Shown here piece after piece: positions 1 through 12,900 of a stretch of 64,000 bases of DNA. The notes under the pieces were generated by a model. That model worked only from the letters and a program-made list of their open reading frames with translations. It was not told the DNA's origin and ran no database searches. The position numbers and the translations under genes are program-made. Location: the NCBI GenBank assembly GCA_036429605.1, contig CM071590.1:2170001-2234000 (forward strand). The letters run 5' to 3'. Positions within the stretch are counted from its first letter, which is position 1. Every line of letters begins with the position of its first letter. This stretch comes from Cladobotryum mycophilum (lineage: Eukaryota > Ascomycota > Sordariomycetes > Hypocreales > Hypocreaceae).

Positions 1-331
1 GGGGGGTGGGGCAGCCTGATTTGATATTACCAAGTGTGGCATGCTGCATTGCAATGCCTCGAACCCCTCCCTTGCAAGCCATTTTCAGCCAAGGATTCTG
101 CCTCATTCATGTCACTTTTCTAGAGCCTTCCAGAGTTTGGATCAGAGTGGAACTTTATAAAAAAAAACGAAATTGGTGCAGGTCCAAGAGCGTCAGGCTT
201 GGGGTTTGAGAAGGTCGGCTCTGATTGATGATGGATCTGCCGGGTATCTACTTAATAAAATAAAAAAATGCAAGTCAAACTCGATTGCTAGACAAAATGC
301 TGCTTCGTCAAAAGTGCGGAGTTGCAGTTGC
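1..331. other. 3' flank of EFG1, no gene seen
   Basis: This is the downstream flank of the minus-strand EFG1 gene. The short open frames on either strand have no family resemblance and overlap one another. I see no gene or structured RNA here. Confidence 0.6.
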
Positions 332-1295
332 TTAAAGTTCCTCAAAGAAGCCACCGTCCTCGTCATCGTCGTCCTGGTTGGCCGCGGACCCAGTCTCTCG
401 CATGAGACGCCTCCTCTCCCTCCTGTTAAGCTCCTGTTGTTGGCCCTGGTTCTTGCCGTCCAATGAACTCTCCTTCTTGCGTGACGATTTCTCCTCTTGC
501 TTCCAGGCAGGGGATGGCCGTGATGCAGGTGTGGTTGCTGGCGTAGTTGGCCTTGATCTGATTGGTGGCCTGGTCTCGTCGACGTTAACCCCCGAACCGT
601 TAGGCGACCGCCGGTCACGCAGCTTTTCCAACGCAGTCGGACCCTCTTCCATTGCCTTCTCGATGACAGACCACATGGGCGGCCTTTCGGCGTCTAATGC
701 GGCCTTTGCGGCTGCTTTTTTGCTCTCTTCATCCTCCTCTTCGTGTTTCGACTTGGCACTTGCACTGTACAGGCCAACATATGTTTCTAAATGAGGAAAA
801 TATTGAGTGTAGGCCTCATCCACTTCTGCAATGTGGACGTATCGCCTTGTCTTTTCGGCCTCTGTCGGGTCCGTCTCCTTCTCGAGTCTGCGTTTCATCT
901 GCTTTACCAGCCTGGCTGCCTTCTTCCGTTCTGCAGCAGCCACCTGAATGTTAGCATGGGCTCCGGACAGACCAAGATTGGGCTCAAGAGAGATGCTACC
1001 TACCAAAGAATCTGACCATGTGATATCTAGAAATCATAGCGCTTCGCTTCTTTTTGTAGGCTTTGTCTTCCGCAACTTGCTTCTGGGAAGCCAGCTCACG
1101 TTCGAGGTCGATACGGACATTGGCAGGTAGGTTCTCGTTTCGACGCAATGCTCGTTCGATTGCTCTGGCGCGCTTCTTGGCCCCGGAATCATCTTGAGCC
1201 TGGCGCTTCTTGCCCAAGTACGATTTCTGTCTCTTCCCAGTTGCTCCAGATCCGCCTTGCGCGTCCTCCTCCTCGTATTGTCGCTTAGTACTCAT
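332..1295 (-). CDS. EFG1: rRNA-processing protein EFG1 (two exons)
   Basis: Nucleolar protein of the EFG1 family, needed for early cleavage of the 35S pre-rRNA and 18S rRNA production. Exon 1 is 1295-1004 and exon 2 is 930-332; the 73-nt intron (931-1003) has donor GTAGGT and branch GCTAACA. Two acceptors lie close together; only the inner one (GCTGCTGCAG) keeps frame and yields the family motif HMVRFFERKKA near residue 91. The product is 296 residues, very rich in Lys and Arg, with a predicted helical core (residues about 45-150) and an acidic C-terminus ending FFEEL. EFG1 proteins are usually 200-320 residues, so the length fits. It is divergent from SEA4, with 648 bp between the start codons. 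Identity rests on the motif, composition and length. Confidence 0.88.
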
Positions 1296-1943
1296 TGCTA
1301 TGGATGGTTGTCGGGGTAAATGTCTAGATGAAGGTCGTTTGGATTGAGGCCTTTAGAACAAAATCAATTCTCTGTGGCTTTGGTGAATTCGACGGTGTCT
1401 TGTCTTTTGCTCAGCTTCTGAACAACTTTTTGATACAGTGGGGACTCGCAGCTTGAAACCATGAAAAAAAGTTACCCGTCGACTTATCTTATCGTGGACG
1501 AACTAGTCCTAATACAGACCAGCGTACACCAGCATCTGCATTCAATATGTGGCCAATCAAAGGAAGGCTAGTGCAGCTCCAACATCACAATACAGCTCAG
1601 GCTCCATATCATATCAGTAGCTCGATTACTTGCATGGTTGCTTGTTATAGCGAGCAACTCTTGGTTTCAAGTTTCTATTGGCCCGTCTATTCACATTGCT
1701 CGGATAATTATCAGCGAACTCGGTGTTTGGGTGTGCTCTCGGGAATGGCTGGTGGTCATCATACTCCACTGCCGTTCTGTTAACCTGACCTCATCTCATA
1801 CGTACGCGCTTCAACTATTTAAAATATTCAGCTGTACGACTCAACTTTTCAGGCCTCCTTGCTCGGTAACGGGAACAAACTTCATCTGAAGTTGGGTGTT
1901 TTTGTTTGGATGCTGATGCGTCTATGCGGTGAGGATCGCTGCT
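1296..1943. promoter_or_regulatory. shared divergent promoter EFG1 / SEA4
   Basis: These 648 bp separate the start codons of EFG1 (minus) and SEA4 (plus) and must hold both 5' leaders and promoters. No open frame of note is present. I could not assign individual elements. Confidence 0.6.
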
Positions 1944-4900
1944 ATGGATCGCCCCGAACCAGGGCTCGTCAAATGGTCACCAAACGCCTCGGTCGACAGC
2001 TTTGTTCATATCAATCTCCAGCATCGAGTCGTGCAGCTATATGAGCCAACGGGACATGCGAGAAAAGGCCGGTTTGACTACGCAAAAGTTAGCCGCCACG
2101 ATGACTTCCCTCCCCTTACCACATACGATTGGTCTCCTGAAAACCCAAGCCTTCTCGCTGTAGGCACGGGTCCTGGAATAGTCAATCTGTTGAAAATAGA
2201 CGACAACTCTAATGCCTATGTTGAACTTGGTCTCAAGATGGCGCGAACCTGTCAGGCGGTATCCTTTAATACGACTGGTCTCTTGGCTGTTGGTCTTGAC
2301 CGTGTGCGTATGGATCCGAGCCTACAAGTGTGGGATATCAATCGTCTGTCCTCAGCAGCATCTCAGAGACAAGGCTTCCCTGATGATGTGGGCAGCTTTA
2401 CAGATCCCAGAAACCGACTTGAGCCCAGTGTTTCGGTTTCTAGCATCAAGTTCTTTGAAGACAGTCCCCAAGTTCTGGTAGCAGGTATCAAGGGTCAAGG
2501 GGTAAGGATTCATGATCTTCGCGGTGTGTATCATCACTTTCCGTCTTTACATGGTGACTCCAGGTCTAACTCGTTCTGCCAGATCCCACTAATGTTCTTA
2601 CGTTTCATACGAAATGCAACAACAATCTATCTATTGACTATGCGGACCAGAATTATTTCGCATCATCAGCCCTTGACCACCCTGGCGTCATGATATGGGA
2701 TCGGAGGGCAACCTCTCGCCCTGTAGCTTCTCATTCGTATACACAAGCCATTGAAGAAGATGAAATTCCCTGGGGCGGGGCTTTGCGCCTTGATAGAGTT
2801 ATTGATACAGATTATGATCCTTCACTGGCCGAGGAAAAACACTCACTCATTCGTTCTCTACGATACTGCCGCGATCATCGCGGCCTTCTTGCTGTTTTAT
2901 CCCGCAATGGACAGCTCAAAGTTTTGGATACAACCAGAGAGGTTCCAACGTCTGACATGGTACCACCACAAGAAGGCCCTGAGCTCCTCCAAGTCCAGAG
3001 ATCTTATGAAATGGACGTATCCTATCAAGATATATCGCGAAAGAGCGACCGAATTGTGTCATTTGACTGGGTGACTTTAGATTCCCCATCTTTGCGCCCT
3101 AGACTGCTCGTCTTACGGGCCAACGGCGATTTTGAGGTCTTGGAACAACCCTCGCGGACGGCGGACCATATCTTTAAGCTTATACCGTGGCAAGCGCCGC
3201 ATCGAGGACTTGAAGGTGATCTACTACTAGAAACGACTGTGGCATATAGGTGCTAACATGGCGCAGAAAAAACTCCGTATCAAGATCTCATGCGATTTGA
3301 GCCAGCACAAGCTTCAGAGATGCTAGCTCCTATTATCACTGAGCAAACACTATCTGATGTCCCAATATTTGGTCCTGAAAAGGGAAAAATCGAATCCAGA
3401 ATAGAGGCAGCTTTGAACCCAAATGTACCTGTGTCAGCTACCGTTGAACATTTGAATAAACTAACCTCCCCTTTGCCTGAATCCTTTACCAACTCAGAAA
3501 CAATCTCCGAGAAAATCCGCGGCTTGCGGGCCTTTGTTCGTGACGAACAGGAAGCAAAAAATGCCCCTGAAAAGGACGAGCCGTCGAATGGCAATGCAAA
3601 GCCCGCTAAGAAGGGTAGCAAAGCAAGCACGTCTATAGAGTCAAACGGACTTGGATCCTGTCGTGAGATGCACGAAACGTTACTCGGGACGCTTTTGGCA
3701 GCACAAGGTCTTCCCAGAGAAGCCCAATGCGTTGTCGACAACGTTAAGCTGTTACGCGCCAAGGAGAGATATTTATTTGACCCCGTTACAAATAGACATG
3801 TTGTTTCAGATGACCCGTGGAAGAGGTTTGTCTGGGACTGGATTGACGGTTGGTCTCGTGAACATGCAATTATACTAAATATTTGCCCAATTCTAACCAC
3901 TTTGCAGATGCCGAGCGAGCCGCGGATGATGGCGGCCTGCTGTTGGCAAACATGGATCTAAGCTATCTTGGCGTTCACTCTATTTGGATCAATGATCTCG
4001 GTAAGGCGCAACACACTTTCTGCACATGAAAACATCTGACCTCGATGAAAAGGACGCAACCCGAACTCTCGCTTGTTTCCAGCTGGCCCCCTGCCTGACG
4101 CATATCACTGGGAGCGGGCTATAGGACAATACTGCAAGAAGCACCAGCTACCCAAGTTTGACGGTGTGCCGACTAAGAAGCCGCACCATCGTCAGCTCTG
4201 CCTTGAACTTTGTGGTTGGGGGGATAGCGGGAAGCATGATCCCGACGGAATGGACCGAGAAGCTGATCCGGAGTATCCCGCTGGTATTCATACCATGGCT
4301 GCTTCTCGTGCCCTGTTCAGGGGCGACATGGAGCTGGCTATAAGCATACTAAAAAGGGCCAGCGCGTCGCATCCAGAGTTGCTCTTCGTATCCCTCGCGC
4401 TGCAGCTCATGGAACGTGGAGGCAAGAACCTTTCGGGGGAGCACTTGGATATTGATGAAGCGGTGGCTTCCAAGACAGACCCATATCTGCGAGCCATATC
4501 ATCGCTCATCGCAACGGGGGACTGGGCTACCATTGCAAACCAGTCTTCCTTGCCTCTAGTAGACCGAGCCTACGTCGCATTCCGCAACTTTACAGACGAC
4601 CAGCTCACCATCTGGTTAAACGAGCAGGTCGCTCGCGTGAAGAATGAAGGGGACATTGAGGGCATATGTCTCACCGGCATCACCGACACCATGGTCGACA
4701 TATTTGCCCGCTACGTCGAACAGTACCAGGACTTCCAGACCGCCGCCCTCGTCCTATCCATCTGCTCCCCGCGCTACATTGACGATATCCGCTGCCGTGC
4801 CTGGCGCAATGCTTACCGCGGTCACCTCCAGCGCCACCGGCTCTTCTTCCAGCGCACAAAGTTTGAAGTCGAGTCCACCAAGCGCTCCAAGCGAGACGGG

Positions 4901-5320
4901 GTACCTACGCTCAAGCCGCCTTCTCGACAGATTGCCCTCCGATGCGTCTACTGCGACGCGAGCACTTCCCTAGCCGGCCAGCACAACGCCCCGCCCCTCG
5001 CGCCCTCCTCCGCCATGGAGACTCGAAATCCCATGCTGGCGACAAGCATCAACGCCGGCGTCAGCTGTCCGAGCTGCGGCCGTCACCTGCCCCGCTGCGT
5101 AGTCTGTCTGGAAGTCGTGGGCATCCCCCGATCAGACAAGCCGGAAGAGAAGGAAGAAACACGCATGGCCGGCCGCTTCCCTACTTTCTGTCTGCGCTGC
5201 GAACACGTGCTACATCTGGATCATGCTAGGCAGTGGTTCGCGAGACATGTGGAATGTCCTGTGCCAGAGTGTCGATGTCGCTGCAATTTCAGGGCAAATC
5301 CAGAGTTGAATTATCATTGA
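1944..5320 (+). CDS. SEA4: SEA complex subunit SEA4 / Mio homologue (WD40 plus C-terminal zinc module)
   Basis: Subunit of the SEACAT (GATOR2-like) part of the vacuolar SEA complex, which controls TORC1 in response to amino acids. Exons: 1944-2523, 2583-3215, 3267-3848, 3908-4000 and 4083-5320, giving 1041 residues. The frame opens with an upstream GTG at 1929, but the first ATG is 1944 and the protein reads MDRPEPGLVKWSP. WD40 repeats fill residues 1 to about 340 (motifs such as VWDINRL, IHDLRD, MIWDRR). A helical region follows, and the last 120 residues form a Cys/His zinc module (CVYC, CPSCGRHLPRCVVC, FCLRCEHVLHLDHARQWF). All junctions are phase 1. The last acceptor is ambiguous: AAAG at 4052 and CAG at 4082 both keep frame and differ by ten residues. 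It converges on the PAS kinase gene. Confidence 0.9.
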
Positions 5321-5894
5321 ATTTTTTTACGTTCTTAAATATTCTAAAATCATATTTGTATGCTGGAACGACCAAATGATCCAATATAGCGAATCGTGTT
5401 ACCAAATAGTTATCCGCTACTCGCGAAAAATGCCATGTAATGATTCCGGATGTATAATCTCTAAACGAGAATGCGCCTAGTACTGCTAATTGCACCGCTT
5501 CCCCTATCTTTTGCTTTATACTATGCTCTGCCCCCCCTATATCTGTGCTTTCCCAAACCAACATCCGAAGAGGTACTGAAAGTTCAAATCCCATGGATCG
5601 TAGATGAAATTAAAAAGCTCATACGAGGACAGTATTTCCTTTCCGAACCACTGCCCCAGCAAAATAAAAATAAAAACAACTCCTAGACCCAGTTTGAAGA
5701 AAAACACAAACTGCTTCCCTCCCTCTCTCTTTTACTATAGTCCTCTTGTCTTGAGCCTAATCCAATCCGACGTTTAGCCCCCTTTCCTACAACAAGCACC
5801 TCTGCATGGGTATCATGGTCAAAATGTGTAATAGCTGTCTGACCTTCCAGGGTCTGCCGTCTGGTCTGTATATATTGTCCACCTCTATGTAGAA
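5321..5894. other. convergent 3' spacer SEA4 / PAS kinase
   Basis: A 574-bp gap between two convergent stop codons, AT-rich close to the SEA4 stop. It should hold both 3' UTRs and poly(A) sites. No gene seen. Confidence 0.6.
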
Positions 5895-8800
5895 TCATGT
5901 TTCTTTCTTGAACCACGGGTGATCCAGCACCTGCTCTATGGTATACCGCTGCTCTACGTCTCGATTGAGCATGCAGCGGATCAGGTCGATACTCTCGTCG
6001 CTAATTGTGAAGGGGACACGGAGGTCCCGATCCATGATCTCGTCGATGCTGTAGAAGGGATTCTCCTTATAAATGATGGTATACAAGAGAATGCCCAGAG
6101 CCCATACGTCTTGTTCCTTGCCGCCATAAGGTTTACCAGCCAAGACTTCGGGGGCAGCATAATCTGAAACTTAGTTAACGAAAATTCGGCGGTAGCAAAG
6201 TAGAGCATCCAACTTACCAATTGTGCCCACAAACACGTCGAATGGGCCACTTTTGACATACGCTGCACTTCCGAAATCAATGAGCTTGATATTCCCCTCA
6301 CCATCCAAGATGACGTTCTCATCCTTGATATCGCGATGCACTACCAGAGCCGTAGTATGCAGAAAGTGAACCGCCTTGACAACTTGTATGAAGATGTTCC
6401 GACATTCAGACTCATCCATGTTGGCACGGAGCTCAATATAATCGAAAAGGTCCATGCCAGGCAACCCGTGAGGTTCCATCTCTATGTAATAGTTTACGTC
6501 ATCTTCAAAGAAGCCTTGCATTTCAACAATGTTAGGATGCCGAAATTCGGGCTTTCGTAGATAATCCAAGACGTGGATTTCGAGGGGAACCGTTCCCAGC
6601 TTCCTATCTCTAGTCCAAGTATCCACGAGAATACGACGCTTAGTCACATATTTCAAGACGACCTTTAAGCCCGATTGTTTGTGCCGGGCAAGTTTCACCT
6701 GGCCGTAAGCTCCCTGGCCCATATCTTCCAAAATGACATAGTCATCGATGGTTGCTTTCTTGGCAGGCTCAACTGTTCTGGCGACGGGGGTTTCTCAGCT
6801 GACTTGGCTAACTTGGGCTGTCCAGTGAGCTTTGCTGCAGCACTCAGCGCGGCATCCTTCAGCTGCTTGGTGAGTGTAGGAGGCGGTGATGCTTCTTCCT
6901 GCTTGGATTCTTCCGAGTCTGACTCAATCAACATGGGAGTGCGAGCTGGTGTCTGGCCAGGAGAGGGCTGATGAGGTGGTGGTGTTGAAGCACCTGATCG
7001 ACTAGGAGCAACAATATCAAGATTCATGCGTGCAGTGTGCAGATGCCTTGAGTAAGTGATCCACAGTGCAAATACCAGTTCGGAGCGGACAACAGGCAAA
7101 ACCAGATCACCGTCACCAGTGCCATCATCGCTTCCAACTGCTACTCCATCAAGAGTGTCTGAATGCTTCTCACTCTCGACGACGCGCATCTGAACATCAA
7201 TTTTCAATTCAGATCCGTCACGATGTTTGCCCGGTATACCTTCAGGTTGGAGAAAAGCAGCTGCAGCATCAGGACGCTGTTCCTTAAGAGCTAGGAAAGC
7301 CGATGCTCGACGGAACCTGTGCTCTGGCACAACCATACCATCCAACAGCTGAAGACCGTCTTCCTCGGTCAGGGTCGCAAGGATCTTGTCGAAATCAGGT
7401 ATCAGGGAGTCGATGGGAAGGCCATCGGGTTTCTCATAGCCAAAGAGGGCACCCGAGAAAACAGAGTTTGAGCTGCGGACTTTGAGAGTGTCTGGCTCTA
7501 CCACAACGATGCCGGCCATGTGAGGGAAGGTCGAGATGCGCAGCTCAAGCTTGCCAGGAACCTGCTCAATGGAACACGGAATATTGGCTGAGTGGCGAGA
7601 GTTGGGGCACGTAAAGTATCGTCGCCGATTAGTTTGTGCAAAGTCAATCTCTCCTTCATTGGGATCAATGCCTTGGCGTGGGATCCGTGGGATAAGTTTC
7701 GCCACATCATATCCCGTTCGTGCCGATTGGAATCCCCAAATGGGTTCAATTGCTCCTGAAACGGCTTGCACGATGCCATCTTCATCCAGCGTCAGATTGG
7801 CAACATCTTCGTGAATCTCCTCCAGGACCCAAATTAGGCCAATACGCTTTTCTTTCACCCAAAGACTGGCTGATCCCGTAGCTCCGTTTCGCTTCTGGAT
7901 AGGAACCACGTCACCACAGAGCAAAACGCCACGGGATAGACTATTGCGATGGTGGCCACTACCCCGAGCCGCCGGAGGGTTTGGATCTCCGCTATGGACT
8001 GTTTGAGCTCGGCGTGGTGAGCCCAGTTTAGGAGTTTGGGTTCTGGAATTCGGTTTGCTCAAGAGCTGGGCGGTGATACCAGCTCTTCCACCCAGCAGTG
8101 CCGTTGCTGCCGAAGCAGCCGGCGTCGCCTTGTGAGCTCCTTCTCGAGTCTCCTCAGTCTCTTGGTCATCGGTTTGCAGAAGTTTTCGCTCGAGCCACGC
8201 CCTTCTTTCCTCCTGCACCACTTCAAGAATACCCATTCTTCGAACCTCGGCCTTTGTAACTCCAAATACCAAACAGGCAAGGTCATTGGCTGCAAGAATG
8301 GTCCATGGTGGTTTTGCCTCCGTAGTAAAGATGGCCTGGGCAGCAGGCACCCATCTGTTCGTGTGACCATGTACTGCAGAACCCATGGCGCTAGGGAAAT
8401 TCATGGATGGTACAATAGGTTTTGTTAACGTTGGCGAGGGTAATGGCTCCTCGTAGATGGGCTGCCCGGTTAGGAAGGGCTGGGCCATTGTATCCATGAG
8501 TTTATCTTGCAGAGAAATCGCCAGAGTGTCAGTCATAGTTCTCTTCAAACTGGTTGGTCTTGAGGTAGGCGGCGATGTTTTTGTAGTGGTTTCGCTTTCT
8601 GCAGTAGGCGTCCTACTTGAGTCTTGCGATTTCTGTCCAGAACCCGCGGGCTTCAACAGCTTATCACCCTTTGACCATGCGGGCTCCTTCAGATGGATAA
8701 ATGCAGCCCCATCGGAGTCCCTCTGATTCACAAACTGCCTCTCAAAGATATTCTCACCAGACATATAAGCAGGCCCAGTCAACGGCGGCGCAACGCTAGT

Positions 8801-9346
8801 AGCAGAGGGATCAGGATTGGGAAGATTACCAGCCCCTATTACCTGTGCTCTTGCAAGCAACTCCAGCATATTCTGAGCGTCGACATCCCCCGTGACCCTA
8901 GCTTGGGCGCTGGCAAGGCCGGCCTGCGCGGAGCTAATGGACAAACCCATGCGATCCTTCATGAACTCCATGGAACGCTTCAGCACATTTTGGCGGTTGT
9001 GTAGAAAATCCTCGGATTGGTGGGCGAAGGAGAACGAGTGTAGAGATTCGGAGGGGAATCGTGACAGGTCTTCGGCAAAGTTTGGAGATGTCGGCCCTCC
9101 GACGAAGGGGGCATATGCGCAGTGGAAGCTAACATGGCGCTGAAGGAGGTGGAGCGGGACAGTGCCACGACCGACGGACTGCGTGAGGATGCATTTGAGT
9201 TTGGCAATGTTGGAGCGCGAGATGGGGGTGTTGTTGTCGAATACGACGTAGGCCAGATAGTCCAAGGCCATGCTCGTGCTCGGTGATGGCTGATGGCCTA
9301 ATTGATCGATCAAAAGAGTACGGTCAGTATCAAGAGGTAACGACAT
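5895..9346 (-). CDS. PSK1: PAS-domain serine/threonine kinase (PSK1/PSK2 type), frame broken at a G/C run
   Basis: PAS kinase, which in yeast phosphorylates Ugp1 and glycogen synthase to partition glucose. Exon 1 is 9346-6218 and exon 2 is 6163-5895; the 54-nt intron has donor GTAAGT and acceptor TTTCAG. A PAS-type segment lies near residues 345-440 (WTILAANDLACLVFG) and two weaker ones near 515-560 and 608-655. The catalytic domain begins near residue 870 with GQGAYGQVK, followed by HRDIKDEN, IDFGSAAYV and, after the intron, DYAAPEV. The ATG at 9346 is my choice; in-frame ATGs also lie at 9424 and 9394. The frame shifts at the five-base run 6786-6790 (C on the coding strand), 50-60 nt before the kinase domain. 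With one more base the reading joins into about 1132 residues. I read this as one gene with a probable consensus error. Confidence 0.85.
6786..6790 (-). other. frame break in PAS kinase at a C5 run
   Basis: Coding-strand context is GAG AAA followed by five C. Upstream the frame reads ...KLAKSAEKPP; downstream the kinase frame reads ...TVEPAKKATIDDYVI. One additional C joins the two. No donor/acceptor pair of usable length bridges the point. Confidence 0.85.
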
Positions 9347-9933
9347 AGTGATTGATGGTTTCAACAATCGAAACGGACCTCGTAAGGGGATCATGGTCCG
9401 CCGAGAAACTAGCGGGAACTTCAAAGGACATTCGATATCGGCTTCGATCGATCGGTTCCGTTAGGAGGGCCAAGTTGCCCGTGCTGCGATTCTTGGGCAA
9501 CGAAAGGGGTTGCAAACTCTTGTCCCTCCCCCTCTCATTGTCTCCCGTGGTGCTATCGGCGTCTAAGATAACATGAGAATTAACAAGAATGTTATTCCTG
9601 GGCCGATTCGAGACGTACGGTTATCTTGATGCCCGCCATGTGTCTGAAGCATGCTTGAGGGCAAGAGTCTATCCTCGCGTGAAAACCAGCAGTATTGTTG
9701 AGCGAGGTAGCGTAATGGCGAATAAATGTGCGAATCGATTGATTTACAGGGAATTGCCAGTGCAACCAAGCTTGAAGCGACTTCGTAGTCGTCAGCAGGC
9801 CGACTGATGGACAGTCAGATGGTTGGTCAGTCGGCAGTTTTTTGGGACCAGGGTTTGGATTATTATCGTCGATTCCTGCTGGTATGCTTCGGGCGACGTG
9901 CAGATCCCCCTTGTAGCGGAGGAGGTGGAGGTG

Positions 9934-9967
9934 GAAGAAGAAGAAGAAGAAGAAGAAGAAGAAGAAG
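9934..9967. repeat. (GAA)n microsatellite
   Basis: About eleven uninterrupted GAA units, purine on the plus strand, in the upstream region of the PAS kinase gene. It explains the poly-Arg, poly-Lys and poly-Ser frames seen there. Confidence 0.95.
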
Positions 9968-12900
9968 AGTAAAGTCGGCGGGCGTGGCAAAGGACGTTGG
10001 GACGTTGGAAGTTGGATGCGGCTGACGCGTCCAAGGCTGTCAGCTTATGCTGGAAACAAGAGTTAATTCAAGCGAAGCTTTGAAGGGAGAGAATTGAGGT
10101 CGGTAAGTACAAAAGGTATGCCCCGGGTAGGATGGACGGATGGGAGTCGTGAGGCAATGGATGGAGTCTGGGATGAGGGCAGGCAACTCTGTGGTTGGGC
10201 GACGCTACTCTTTCGGGGCGAGGGGTAGACCGTAGGCCTATGGAGTGCTACCCAGTACCTACTACCTAGTACTAACCCAGGCGGCAAGAAGAGAACGCAG
10301 AGAGGGGTGATGGAGCGTGTGATGGAGCGTCAGTGTGGGAGAAGGCGCACTGCGAGCCGCGCTGCTGCCCTGTGTGCTATCAATGCATCAACGGGAATCC
10401 TGGGCAATAATTTTGATTGATTTTACAGCGACATGGATCAATTGCCAAAGAGCCCTGGAGAACGGCCCAGCCCAGCCCAGCCCAGGGCTTATTTACACTT
10501 ATATGGCACTAATACCCAGTAATTAAATGTACTGCCGCCCAGTGAGGGGGTATCGAGAGCCCAAAACAATCGATAGTAATACATGGATGGATTTCTTAGT
10601 AGAGATGGAAGGCATTGGTAGGCACTATTACTAAGTTGGTTTCATTTTGGGCTTCTTTTTGTTTATCATTGCAAACATGGATGGCAGCCTGAAATTGTTT
10701 CTTTGGCCTCTCCGCTGGTATCTCCATCCATGTTCTTTTCGACAAAGAAAGAGTGCATAAAATACAAAGAATACGTAGGCACCACTAAGGTAGATACAAA
10801 AAAACAACGGGTGTATATAATCTGGTGCTGGACGCTTTCATATGGTTACGGTTAAAACAAAGCCCAACATCGAGATCCATGCTTGGCGGTGGGCGACGTC
10901 ACCGCATGTAAACTTTTATGTAGCACGTGTGCGATCAATGTCAATGCCCTTGCGGGTCTTTTCACGCCAATGCATAGGGAGGTAGATACTTACGGAGTGC
11001 CCTGGAAGAAAAAATCATTCAAGTATTTTTTTTCTTGTGTTGCGATATTTTTTGGCCTTGATATCTCCGCTTTAGTCCGGCATAGGACGAGCGTTGAAGA
11101 AAATATCGGCATTAGCATTGGGCAATAAAGAGGTGATGCATCAACTGCCCATCAATCAGCCTTTTAGGTTTCAACGCCCAGTTCTTTATACAGAGACGTG
11201 TGGGCCCGAATTCCCGGTATGGCCATGACAGAACAGCAATTCTCGGCTTTGCACTTATACATCTTTCCTTCAGGGGCTGTACTCTGGAGGGGAGAGGCAA
11301 ACAACACTTGATACCTCTTTTAGGCGCCCATCAGTAAAAGGAGAGGGCTGTCAACTGCATTGATTCGGTGACGCAACAAGCTGAGACGTTGAAAATCTAT
11401 TCCTTTGTTGAATCCGTTCTGAGACACGTTAGGATGAAAAGGGTGGCATGCCTAACGTAAGAGGATCCCATGACTGTTCAGCAGACCTCGAGATATACCG
11501 CCTCTTTTGTTGGCGGGCGGGCGGGAAGTGCTTCATGCTTATGCTTGCCCTAAATTGTATGAGGGAGGGAGAGAGAGGGAGAGCCTTCCATGAGAAAATT
11601 CATTCTGGATTTTTATTGGAATATTAAGAAACGCCTTGTAGCATGGAAACTTGAAGAGGGCGGCTGTTTAGCATTGATCTGGGGAAATCCTTGTATTGGC
11701 GGGCAAGGGGTAGAAACTAAACACAGGGACGCTGAAATCGGTAGCCAGATTCATATATATTATTATTTTCCTTCTTTCTCGGTTTCTGTTTTTTCTGATG
11801 TTTCTCTTCATCCATTTAATTTTTAGTATTATTTCTCAAGATTTCATCGTAGATATCAATATCATCCTACCATGACCTCTAATAATCGTTGGCGGGGAAG
11901 AAGAAGCTAAAGAATTTTACTAAGAGTTGGAGGCCAAAACAGTTGAAGACAGACGACAGAGTCAGCCAAAGGTGCTGCCCGTGTCTGCTAAAAAGGTGGG
12001 GTGGGTTGCAGTCGCAAGGCTGGTTGTTGGTGTTTGGCTGTTTTGTTGGGTTGGGGCTTTTCATTAAGGCTAAGGCGGCCCAAGAAAATCCTCCGGTTCG
12101 CCTTGTAGCGACTTTTTATCGTATGGATCATGTACCATGTAGAGTGTTCTCCAATAACAATCAGCGGTGGCAAATCTCTGAGCCTCGATCCAACTTTTGA
12201 AAAGAGGCTGATCATCTTGAACCCCTTCTCTTCTTTTTGCTTTGCTCGGGTCGGGTTGGTTGGCACATCTACAAGTATCCTTTTTAGACTTTGAAGCACA
12301 AAGGGTCCTTGAGTTGATGGATCCTCCCCTAGCCGTGTATGGAGTAGTTGACGTACTCTTTGACTCCCCTTTTTACCCTCATCTTACAAGTACTTGTACT
12401 TTCGTATATGATATTTCCTTGGATTTCCCGGTGTTTTATGTCTCATGAAGGCTAGTAGCTCTGAGTAGGTCTGAGCAGGTCTGAGCAAAGGTCCTCCGAG
12501 TCCACCTATGGAATAGTTCGCCCGAGTCACAACCTGCCACCTCTTTGTGTAGAGTCTGTCGGCCATCAAGGGTTGCCCCCTCTATTAACGGATTTCTTAC
12601 TCTCCACAGAATGGTAAAAAATATTCCCGCTAAAATAAAATAAAATGATTGAAGAATCCCATAATTCTCCGGTCGCACTTGAAGTAAAATAATAACGCTT
12701 ATAATGGACTGGAAAAGAGATTAAGATATAACATGACGTCCATCTACATATACCGTGTGCAATACACCGCCTTGGGGGGGCAAACAACTGTGTCTCCCTT
12801 GCACTCACCAACACTACTCCGTAGCAAAATGCGGAAGTGCAAGCATAATCAAACAAACATCTTTTTAGATAAGATTGATTCCCCAATGCAACGTGAATGT

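Noticed and set aside
193..954. Overlapping open frames on the plus strand across EFG1
   Set aside because: They are shadows of the EFG1 exons on the other strand, with no family features.
9592..10034. Frames with long Phe, Ser or Arg runs
   Set aside because: They are produced by the GAA microsatellite.
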